Below are positions 54,773 through 64,000 of a stretch of 64,000 bases of DNA, in pieces (the stretch's first letter is position 1; every line of letters starts with the position of its first letter). Source of the DNA: Hirudinaria manillensis (taxonomy: Eukaryota; Annelida; Clitellata; Hirudinida; Hirudinidae); the NCBI GenBank assembly GCA_034509925.1, contig CM067529.1, positions 288,501 to 352,500 of the forward strand, in the 5' to 3' direction. Below the pieces are notes generated by a model. It did not search any database and had not been told where the DNA came from. It worked only from the letters and a program-made list of their open reading frames with translations. Both the position numbers and the translations under genes were made by a program.

Positions 54773-57485
54773 AATCATTATCAGCCCTCCTCTAGGAGGA
54801 ACATCACAGTACTGTAAACATCAATCTGAAATCATAAATCCTAGCCAGCAGTCTGCTTTATAGCTCTTCTAATTGGTTTCTAATTAACCTCTTAAGTCTT
54901 TCACTTATACCTTCTGCACCATCATCCTAATCATCATCATCGTCGTCGTCATCATCACCATCACCACCACCATCATCATCATCACCATAACTCACGGCAC
55001 ACTCCGCAGACGAAACATGCCACGTGGTAGAGTCGACCCAGGGCCGAGCATCCGTTGGTGGTGCCCATGATGGCCCTGCCACAGCTGCTGCACATGCCTG
55101 TCGATGATGATAATGATGATGATGAATGTGATGATTATTGTTACGATTAATGATATGGGTGGACAGTGATGATGGTGACAAAAGGTGAGTAGAGTCAGAG
55201 ATTATGTTGTGATGTATAAGAGGTGATTTTTATGAATAAAAAAGATTAATGGTTAAAGCCTAATTTTTTTCTTTATATATCTTTCAATTTGCATTTCAAA
55301 ACATCTTGCAACAACAAAGATGACCATTAATGTTATCATGACCTCCCGACAAAACCACTCTAAAATTACGCAGCAATCATCGCAGACAAAGCAAGTCCGA
55401 AGCGGGGATTCGAACCCTGGACGGAACATCCGATAAAATATCAGGAAAGCTTTGGAGTCACCTGATCCTTGTCATGAAATGAGCATAAACACGAAAAACA
55501 ACGATGAAAGATACTTCATGGTTTCACTGTCTGGATGGTGATTATGATGATGATCGTCAATGATTACAACAATGTTCATAAAAAGAGCTGTGATGGTGAA
55601 ACTACTCAAAGACAATACAAAACACAAAATCGAAGATACAAAGTCGTTCGTGGAACTTCGTATCAATCTGAAATGCAACTTAAAATTGCATCTCTACATT
55701 TCCTTTGCGTTTAAAAACCTCAACAGATGTCAATGTTGCAAAACCCTTTGTTGGCACTCAAGAGATTGTGTTCATGGTAGATTATCATCATCACCATCAT
55801 CATCATCATCCGCGTTTCAGCAGTTCAGGTAAAGCACTTGTTCACCTTTAAAGCCAATGAAGTCTGCATCTGTTAATCTAAATACTCTCATTTGCAATTA
55901 CAATTTCATTCTTTTAATTCGAGATCCCAAAATTAACTTTTAAAATTTGCAATTTTGGCGACGGAAACCCGTCGAAGTCACGAGATCCGACCGGATCGGA
56001 TTCGGGAGAATCCAGGAAAATGCGATTTGCATTTCAAAACATTTTAAAAACGGCACGAGTTGTTGTCGTGTGATCGCAAAAAAAAAGTCATTCGATGCTT
56101 GAAATTTAAATTTAAAATTAAAAAACAACGTTTAAGTCACCGAAAAATTCTGGGTGCCCCGTCATTTGCATGTTTTGGACGAGGAGATTCGTGAGTTCGT
56201 CGATCTCTGCCTCTTTGTCGACCTTTGAACCTTCCTGGAGATGACCTGCCCTCTGATCCTGAAATGATTTGCCTTAAAGTAATTCCAAGGAAACTCTGAG
56301 AAACTAATGCTACATGAATGCAACATGAACAAGAACAATCAACAGCTGAGGCAGGTTTTTCTGCTTTACATCTCAAATCTTAAATCTCATCAAGAAAACT
56401 AGAACCATAAGGTGCAAGTCACAATCAAATGCAAACTCTCGAACGACCTCCGAACTCTGGCGACGACCCGAACTCTCGTCCTCCGCGACTTTCTTCGCTC
56501 CTCCTGGAACGATCACGATGGACGAACAGTGACTCGGAGTCTTCTTTTCCACCTTCTTGGAGAAGGCTATACTCTGATTGGGCGTCTGCGGGCTGTAGAC
56601 GAGTCTGCTCGGCACGGCCTGCGGCTCCGGAGGAGGAGTCTGAGACTGCGGCTTCGAGGAATGGTGGAAGGAGTCCCCAAACTCTCCCTGACCTCTCCAC
56701 TGCTGTTGATCTGGGTGAAAGTACTGCTCGCGAAGGTTAGAAGGATGGTTCGCTTGAGGCGATTGGTCGCGATAGAATTGATGTGACTGATTCGATTGTT
56801 GAGGACGATGCTGGAACGAGATCTCGAGTCTCTGATCTGGAGAACATTGGAGGTAGTGGGTCTGTCCTTGGTTGGACCAGTCCGAGTTAGACTGGGGCTT
56901 CCTCATAGCTGATCTCTGCACAGCCTCTGGGGAAGAAGAATATCTCAAGTACTCAGGCTGACTCAAAGGAGATGTCGGTTCGACTGATATGTGAAAGAGA
57001 CGAGAATCCTGACGCCCGTGCTGAGGCGACTGACGAAGCGGCGAGTCGCGACCGCTGCTGGCGTCTCGCGGTGCCACCTGGGTAATCATGGTGGTTTTGT
57101 AGACCATGTCTGGTCGTCTGGCAGTTCCTACCAATTTAAAATCTCCATCTTCAAAACCCTCTACATTGTAGGGGCTTCCCACGTATTGATACTGCCGTGG
57201 TACCATCTGAGGAGACTCCTTGCGTCCGACCATGATGGTTTTGCGTCCGGGTGTTACTGTGATGCTTTCGGGAAAAATGCGAACGTCTGCCGACGAAATG
57301 TAAGGTTGGATTTCATAAATTCCAGATCGTCCGATCGGTGAATACGACCTACGATCAGTATGGCGCAGAGGCATTGAAGCGACTGTAGCCGCGGAAGCCG
57401 ACGACGCGTCGCCGAAGTAGTAGCCGCGTCCATCGTCGTGGTTGGGACTGACGTATTCCGAAATGTTGTTTCTTCTGCTATACAT
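53303..57485 (-). CDS. ZYX: Zyxin-family focal adhesion LIM protein
   Basis: Zyxin, LPP and TRIP6 carry three C-terminal LIM zinc domains and link focal adhesions and stress fibres to signalling. Eight exons: 57485-56448, 56258-56141, 55097-54996, 54308-54241, 54098-54051, 53912-53782, 53664-53544, 53434-53303. They give 585 aa and all phases agree. Residues 1-346 are disordered, rich in Ser, Gln, Pro and Tyr. IDELTNLLVQNMQMTG then PEFF leads into LIM1 (GMCSSCGRAIMG...YHVACFVCGVC). LIM2 is RCSECNEPITEKMLRAVGKQ then YHPGCFKCCSC. LIM3 is RCSGCGEMIVP...VVVLDRNYHLECHRCEDCGK...CFPLDDSILCGRC. The CNEPIT-MLRA-GK signature of LIM2 fits zyxin/TRIP6/LPP rather than the ajuba group. No FPPPP Ena/VASP motif is visible. 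Introns contain many CAT/GAT repeats. Confidence 0.9.
54309..54995 (+). repeat. ZYX intron 3 packed with (CAT/ATC)n
   Basis: TCATCA-type tracts at 54333-54390, 54481-54499, 54569-54590, 54695-54770 and 54933-54988. On the gene strand the tract begins just after the donor GTGAGTTATGGTGATG. Confidence 0.8.
55396..55422 (-). repeat. tRNA-like B-box fragment, copy 2 (ZYX intron 2)
   Basis: The minus strand carries the core GGGTTCGAATCCC, a consensus-like tRNA B box, within 27 bp shared with 17776-17803. No full tRNA fold was found around it. Confidence 0.4.
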
Positions 57486-58022
57486 TTTAGAAATGACTTT
57501 AGTATATCTCGGTCTTTAATAAAACTTTGCAATCGAGACAAACAGACTTAATTCACAACAAAACAAACACGGAATCGGACGAAAACATTTTTTCACTAAA
57601 TTATTATTCACGATTGAAGCTCAAATTTTGTTTTCCAAGCTCCTAAAACCCAGACTCTACCGAGACATATTGCCCTAAGACAACTTAAACAAGATATAGG
57701 ATCGAAAAGACGAACTTGAAATACTACGTACATCTCTGGTGCTACTCGTTCAAGCCAGTTTAATGAGAAAAATATAATCATTATTTGCAAAATAATAATT
57801 CATTGCTGTAATTACCTACTTTAAAGGTTTTGACTCGAAACTCTTTCAAAAAGTTAAAGAAAATAACGTTTTTATTTTTGTGTTTATGCAAATTAAATTA
57901 TAAAAATATTTCTTTATTCATTTAAACTTAATTCAGGCCGCTTATTAAAACCCAAACAATCGGAGCATCTTCTCTTGGCGGTAACGGCGATATCGGGTTG
58001 TTTTGGAAATTAATTAATAATT
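57486..58022. promoter_or_regulatory. Shared upstream region of divergent ZYX and FEN1
   Basis: The ATGs are 537 bp apart, head to head. No exon or microsatellite array lies between them. A bidirectional promoter is inferred from arrangement only. Confidence 0.45.
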
Positions 58023-61008
58023 ATGGGAATTCACGGCCTCACGAAAGTTATCGGAGATTATGCTCCGTCGGCTATGAAAGAGAATGAAATTAAGAATTAT
58101 TTTGGTCAGTTTATAATATAGACACACTAACATCTTGTCACTTAGCAATTTATTTTGATTGATGTTTTAGCTTATGCAAATGATCTGCATTAGTTATTCA
58201 TGGTTGTAATTTGCTTCATCTGTTCTTAAAAAGTATCCTTTTTGGAAATTTTAACTCAAGAAGAGAAAAACAGGAACCTTTATGAATAAAATTTAATTTA
58301 TCTTTTCAATAACTTTTTAGGCAGAAAAGTGGCAGTAGATGCATCAATGAGCATCTACCAGTTCCTGATAGCAGTTCGGCAAGATGGAAGCACTCTTACC
58401 AGTGCAGATGGTGAAACAACCAGGTTGGTTTCAATAACTCTTCAAACATTTGCAAATTAATAATTGCCCTAATTTGAAAATATTTTTTTACAATTTGATG
58501 CTTTTAAAGATTAAATTTATACTAGGTATTCTTTTAACAAATGAAATTAGTTCACATTAGAGTCTAATAATGATGTCAATGTTGGACAGACCAATTATAC
58601 TCCAGAATAATGCACCCCAACTATTTTTTTGTCAGCCACCTCATGGGAATGTTCTACAGGACCATCAGAATGATGGACAACGGCATCAAACCCATCTACG
58701 TCTTTGATGGCAAGCCGCCGGACATGAAGTCCGGAGAGGTGAGAAAATCGCCATCATTATCACCTACCACTAAACTACACTACATTACATTACCACAAAG
58801 TATCACCACCATCATCATCATCACTAAGCCTGGTGGTAATCATTGACTGACCTCTGCTGACCCCATTCTCTCGACCCGACCCAGTTGGCCAAAAGGAAAG
58901 AAAGGAGGGACGATGCCGAGAAGAGTCTGAAGGCTGCCGAAGATGCGGGCGACGTGGAAAACGTGGAGAAGTTCCAGAAGAGGTTGGTCAAGGTCACGAA
59001 GCAGCACAACGACGATTGCAAGAAGCTCCTGGGACTCATGGGGGTGCCGTACATTGAGGTCGAATAATTATGCGATAATTAATAATTGTTTGTAATTAAT
59101 ATATAATTTGTTAATAATTATTTGTAAACCTTATAATTATTATTAACGTTTTTATTGTCAAACCATTAAGACGATGTTACATCATCTAGTGGCTGTTTAA
59201 TATTATGATAAGATAATTATTGCAATAATTATTTACTTATTGCTTAATTAGTTATTATAAATTGTTAATTATTATTAACACATTGCAAACGTAAAATCAG
59301 GCCCCTTGCGAGGCAGAGGCCCAGTGTGCGGCCCTCGTGAAGGAGGGAAAAGCATTTGCCGTCGGCACGGAAGACATGGACGCGCTGACCTTTGGGTCGA
59401 CGACAGTGCTCAGGCACCTCACGTTTAGCGAGGCCAGGTTGGTTGTGATGATGATGAAGAAGAAGGTGGTGGTGATGATGATGATGGCAGGAATGAATGA
59501 CTTGAGAAGGAGTGCCTCATAACAATGTGACTGCAAGAGTGACTGTAAAAGTGATGAAGAAGGTGGTGGTGATGATGATGACAGGAATGAATGACTTGAG
59601 AAGGAGTGCCTCATAACAATGTGACTGCAAGAGTGACTGTAAAAGTGATGAAGATCAATTGATTGATTGATTGATTGATTGATTAGAATGGTTGACATTA
59701 CAGGAAGATGCCAATCAAGGAATTCTACTTGGACAAGATACTCCTGGAAATGGAGTTCTCATACGACGAGGTCATAACGTTGTTAAATTATTTTTATATG
59801 TAAATAAATAAATTATATTATATATAAATAAAACCTGTGACTTTTAATTTATAATTCATTTCCACCTCATTACTATTATTATTATTTTTATTATTAAAAT
59901 TTAAATTCCAGTTCGTTGACCTTTGCATCTTGCTTGGATGCGACTACTGCGATACCATAAAAGGCATCGGACCAAAAAGAGCAGTTGAACTCGTTCGACA
60001 ACACAGAAACATCGAAACCATCCTCAAGAACATCGACACGAAGGTTGTTGTTGTTGATGTGCGGTTCATCATTTCGTGAAATATAACTCGTTATATGTTT
60101 CTAATTTCACATAATTTGTTTAAAATACAAAATTAAATAATAAATACATAACATTTAAGTCTCGTTGCCATGGTGACTTGAAACTCGTCGTTTTCAGAAA
60201 CACCCGATTCCCGACGACTGGCCGTACGAACAGGCCAGGAAACTCTTCAAGGAACCCGAGGTCGCGGACCCCGGCGCTTTCGAGGTGACCCGGTTCTCTT
60301 GAACCGACCTAGTTTTATAGTCTGACCTCAGATTTGTGTATAATTATGATGAATAATTTCTTTGATTATCGAATGCCTTGGTTTGCATCTGACTAGTTGT
60401 CGTTCATGAATTATAGATCAAGTGGGTGGAGCCAAAAGAGGAGGAGCTTGTGAAGTTCATGGTCGAAGAGAAAGGATTCAAGTGAGACTTTACATGAATG
60501 TTTCACAAAACTGTTTGAATTGTTGTTAAAATTATTGTAATAATAATAATAGTTAATTTATATAGTGCTGTAAGCATAGTGTAGGAGGCTATATTATTAT
60601 TATTATTATTATATAACCAGCTATTTTTGGTTATTTGGTTAACTCTTTCACAATGATTTTATCTTATTTTCTTCATTCATTTCAGTGAGGAGAGGATCAG
60701 GAATGGAGTGAAAAAACTGGAAAAGTCTCGTTCGACGTCAACACAAGGAAGACTTGACTCGTTCTTCAAGGTCACCCCCATCTCCACAGCCAGTCAGAAA
60801 AGAAAGGTGGGAGGAGCTAATTGGTTGATTTGCATAACATATGAATTAAGTTGGATCCGCGTTATTAGAATGTTGTGTTTGTTTTTGTGAATTTCCATAA
60901 TTTATGCTGTCATTATAAATTTCCAAATCGTATTTTCAGCTCAACGACACCAAAGGTCCCGAAAAGAAGAAGCCAAAACTGGCCAATAGCAGCAAAAAGA
61001 AAAAATAA
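58023..61008 (+). CDS. FEN1: Flap endonuclease 1
   Basis: FEN1 cuts 5' flaps during Okazaki fragment maturation and long-patch base excision repair. Eleven exons: 58023-58104, 58321-58423, 58636-58738, 58885-59058, 59301-59437, 59704-59770, 59912-60043, 60198-60284, 60417-60481, 60686-60806, 60940-61008. They give 379 aa (human 380), all phases agreeing. Active-site acids are present: [61 protein letters not shown]. The helix-hairpin-helix [14 protein letters not shown] and the PCNA-binding box [12 protein letters not shown] are intact, followed by a Lys-rich tail. In most animals FEN1 has few or no coding introns, so the ten introns here are worth noting. Intron 5 contains a tandem duplication. 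Confidence 0.96.
59455..59645 (+). repeat. 94-bp tandem duplication in FEN1 intron 5
   Basis: The segment with ggaatgaatgacttgagaag through gtgactgtaaaagtgatgaa occurs at 59490 and again at 59584 with an offset of 94 bp and near identity. (GATT)n follows at about 59655-59683. Confidence 0.9.
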
Positions 61009-61764
61009 ACTCCTCCCAAAATTATAATTAGCACCTATTTTGAATACAATTATAACTTTAACTCTGTCACTTGATCAGCTGGTTGTCAATGAGTTTAAAA
61101 AATAATGAATAATTAATTAGCATCAAAACTAAAAGCGGGTCTGGTTCTGTTGTCATCCTTGTTCTAGTGTTGATTGTCTTGTTATAATTCATTAATTATA
61201 ATAATAAAAATAGTTATAATAATAATACATTAACATATTATTATGGTTATATTACATAATAATATATTATTATCATCCTGTCTCTGAGGTGCTTTTTGGT
61301 GAAACCCTGAAGTTTCAAAGCATCATCTTCTTGTCCTTACTTTGAACGTTTTCCTGTTCCAATTAATGACTGTTGGGTTCTTAAATCGTTTTCAAAATTG
61401 TTTCATTGAAACAACTGTCAGTGGTACCAATGTTGGTTGGGCTTGGTATTGTTGTATTGTTGTTGCATACGTTTGATCAGTTTCTTGGACGCTGTTTGCT
61501 GTTAGTCGTATTGCTTATTTTCTCCGCAAAGCAGCGTAATGCTTACGTAATGCACGCGATGGTTAATAATTTTGCTATATTTTATGATAAAATATTTTTT
61601 AATAATTTTAATTAGAAAAGTTAAAAATTAATTAATGCGATTAATTTATTTATCGTAATATTCGTAATCTTTTCCTGCGCACCTCCAAAACTCATCTTCC
61701 AAACAATTAAATCACCATTCAAAACAACCACCATTAACAGATAAAAATTTAAAACAAAAAAATA
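61009..61764. other. Intergenic DNA between FEN1 and SMNDC1
   Basis: AT-rich. No supported exon; the open frame at 61406-61615 (+) is hydrophobic but unmatched. It includes the SMNDC1 promoter side, since SMNDC1 runs in the same direction. Confidence 0.5.
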
Positions 61765-62418
61765 ATGTCTGAAAACCTGTTAGAAAGTCTTAAAAACTAC
61801 AAAATGCAACTTTCACAGGTCGAAGAGTTGCTTTCCTCTGCCGATTGTCAGAAAGTCGAAGAGACGTTGAAACTCAAGCATGATTTGCTGGAGGTCATTG
61901 CCCTCACGGTATCGCTTTTGGAGCAGAACGCGGAACCGGTTCCCCGAGTGTTGGCCAAGTATGCCGGACAAGGCCCGACGAGACCGCGCAAGCGCGCCTG
62001 GAAAGCAGGCGACTCTTGCATGGCCTACCTGTCCAAAGACAACTGCTACAAAGTGGGAACCATCAAAGACATCATCGATGAAAAGTCGTGCTGCGTGGCT
62101 TTCCCTGGAAAATATAAGGAAATCGTTCAGCTGGACTCCCTGAAGAAGACGGACATCAACTTGAAAGTGGAACGACAGAAGGTGAAGAAGGAGAAATACG
62201 TGGAAAAAAAAGAGATGAGGAATCAGATCGCCGAAGAAAGTAAACAAAACTGGAAGAGCTTCTTGAACAAGAAATCGTCGAAGGGTACCGTCAAAAAGAG
62301 CATCTTCTCCACGCCGGACACGGTACACGGCAGGGTCGGCATCGGAACGTGCGGCACAGGCGGCCAGCCGATGACCGTCAACTCGAGCGTGAAAAAGCTG
62401 ACGAAAGGATCGTATTGA
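61765..62418 (+). CDS. SMNDC1: Survival motor neuron domain-containing protein 1 (SPF30), intronless
   Basis: SMNDC1/SPF30 is a Tudor-domain splicing factor that binds dimethyl-arginine on Sm proteins and helps tri-snRNP join the spliceosome. One uninterrupted 217-codon frame (human 238 aa). The N-terminal helical part begins LLESLKNYKMQLSQVEELL. The Tudor domain is at about 74-127: WKAGDSCMAYLSKDNCYKVG then TIKDIIDEKSCCVAFPGKY. A charged coil follows (residues about 131-160) and then the family C-terminal signature HGRVGIGTCGTGGQPMT. The start is the first ATG, preceded by an A-rich leader. Vertebrate SMNDC1 has introns, so this copy lost them or arose by retroposition. No poly(A) or target-site duplication is obvious at its end, and the frame is intact. 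Confidence 0.95.
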   Translation: MSENLLESLKNYKMQLSQVEELLSSADCQKVEETLKLKHDLLEVIALTVSLLEQNAEPVPRVLAKYAGQGPTRPRKRAWKAGDSCMAYLSKDNCYKVGTIKDIIDEKSCCVAFPGKYKEIVQLDSLKKTDINLKVERQKVKKEKYVEKKEMRNQIAEESKQNWKSFLNKKSSKGTVKKSIFSTPDTVHGRVGIGTCGTGGQPMTVNSSVKKLTKGSY

Positions 62419-63075
62419 CGATCCGTCCTAAGCAGCGATTTCCATAAACAAGGCTATTGAATAAATTAATAAATTAAAATATTTATGCAAATTAATCGTG
62501 TGAATAATTTATGAATTGTTAATATAACCAACCAATCGACCGATTGATTCAATCAACGTCAATCAATCCACTTCATTCCTCTTTTGTCTCATGTTTTGAA
62601 AGTTAGAACAGTCCAAAGCGTCCGTTGATATCCGAATTTTAATAATTTTTGAAATAAACATTTTAATTCAATGAAATTGATTTAGAATTCATTTAAATAA
62701 ATACAGCCACCTGGCGATTAAAAACAAATAATAACACTAACATTCATAACGGATCATCACAGCATTAAATTCACAACAAATTACCCATAATATAATTTTA
62801 ATTGCATCGGTTCGCCAACGGTCACCACAATAAATATCCTAAATTTGTTTTAACGACCAAAATTATACAAAATTGTACAAAATTGTGTCAAAAATAATTA
62901 TTTGCGTGTCAAAATAATTATTTTTGACTTATTTTTGAAAGCAGGATATTTTATCAGAAAATAAAACTGAACAGAGAATAGTTTACCTTAGCAACCGGTA
63001 ACTAAGAAGATGAGAACTGAGTCTGCAAATAAAGACTCTTTGTTGAGGTGCTTCCCATGGCAACACGAACAAAAA

Positions 63076-63135
<60 letters not shown>

Positions 63136-63143
63136 GTTATTAC

Positions 63144-63182
<39 letters not shown>

Positions 63183-63183
63183 G

Positions 63184-63222
<39 letters not shown>

Positions 63223-64000
63223 TCGCATGATCCTTTTTTCGTACGTGAACCGCAAAGAGCTTTTGTAAGTTTAAATATTGAAAATTATAGCACTTTTATA
63301 ATCCGTGAAATTTAAAAGTGAATGTAAATTCGGAGGGAAAAAGATTTTAAAACGAAAAATTTCTTTCGTCTGCTTTTTGAGTGCATTTGAATTTCTGAAT
63401 TCTTTAGGAAAGCGATATTTTTATTTTTATTTATATTTATATTTTTAAATTGAAATCTTCAATAGCAGCTCCCAACTTGTGGGAAATTCCGTCTCGCTTT
63501 CAAATAGGTTACCATCACCACCACCATCGTCGTCGTCGTTACTGTTTTTAGGTGCATAGAATTAAGCATGGAATCTTTTTAAAACATGGAACTGCAGATG
63601 ATTGAGAATGATAGTTCCTTGATTGATTGACTGATTGATTGAGATTTGATTGATTCAAACGACCGATTGAGTGTCCAATGGACAGATCGACGGGCAGACG
63701 ACCTCCGGGTCCAATTAGAATGTTGTCAGATGGACTGACAAAATGATGGAAGAGCCGAGAAATGGAAAAAATGAAACATCGATTTCTCCTCGAAACGATG
63801 ATTTATGGGGGTAAGCAGCCCTCACACCCCATAAAACAAATGGCCACACCCAAGCAACGCGTGGGAAGCTTCGACGGACAAAGACAAACAACGTATTGTG
63901 TTAATATGGAATGCATAAAATCCAAGCCTTGACAAAGAAAAAGCAATTTGTTCCAGCGATATTGGCGCCAACGTTACTGCAGTTTCGTCTGCTCCTATCA
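62419..64000. other. Gene-free right end
   Basis: AT-rich flank of SMNDC1 with an (ATT)n array at 63076-63221, (GATT)n at about 63620-63655 and nothing recognisable as an exon. The Asn, Ile and Tyr frames are the microsatellite. Confidence 0.6.
63076..63221 (+). repeat. (ATT)n array, about 48 units
   Basis: Nearly perfect trinucleotide run with single GTT, ACT and ATG interruptions. Confidence 0.95.

Overview
The window is animal nuclear DNA. Genes are split by short GT-AG introns, intergenic DNA is AT-rich, and microsatellites are very dense: (AAT)n, (GAT/GAC)n, (GGAT)n and (AATAT)n. Every protein has its best match in metazoan families. An interferon regulatory factor DNA-binding domain argues against the fly and nematode lineages, which lack IRFs. 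Divergence from vertebrate proteins and the small gene size suggest a non-ecdysozoan invertebrate. I cannot name the phylum from sequence alone.

Layout: 1-744 (-) is a cystatin-like secreted inhibitor cut by the window edge. 1304-3777 (-) is the spliceosomal WD40 protein PLRG1. 4202-5946 (-) is a tektin-like coiled-coil protein. 6740-9508 (-) is a class III aminotransferase-fold phospho-lyase (ETNPPL/PHYKPL family). 9509-12181 is empty. 12182-18438 (+) is an EFA6/PSD Arf exchange factor (Sec7 + PH + coiled coil). 19518-24408 (-) is a GPRIN-like protein whose first intron carries about 340 bp of pure (AAT)n. 24409-30836 is repeat-rich with only weak exon candidates. 30837-32554 (-) is an IRF. 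34863-47568 (-) is the tubulin deglutamylase CCP1/AGTPBP1, modelled here in 27 exons. 48116-51692 (+) is RMI1. 53303-57485 (-) is a zyxin-family LIM protein. 58023-61008 (+) is FEN1. 61765-62418 (+) is intronless SMNDC1/SPF30. The rest is empty apart from (ATT)n.

I rebuilt the multi-exon models by hand from reading frame, splice-site phase and remembered family conservation. For PLRG1, tektin-like, phospho-lyase, EFA6, GPRIN-like, IRF, AGTPBP1, RMI1, ZYX and FEN1 the exon lengths sum to a multiple of three with all phases agreeing. The genes do not form a pathway. Functional pairings are loose: RMI1 and FEN1 both act in genome stability, PLRG1 and SMNDC1 both act in splicing, and zyxin, EFA6, CCP1 and tektin are cytoskeletal. 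AGTPBP1/RMI1 and ZYX/FEN1 are head-to-head pairs about 540 bp apart and probably share promoter regions.

The points most worth checking are: an IRF with no visible IRF-association domain and an apparent GC-AG intron; an EFA6 Sec7 domain that lacks the catalytic glutamate segment; a GPRIN C-terminal domain in what looks like an invertebrate; (GAT)n tracts that start at or next to splice donors, in EFA6 with complementary (ATC)n before the acceptor; and a cystatin whose QxVxG exon seems lost.
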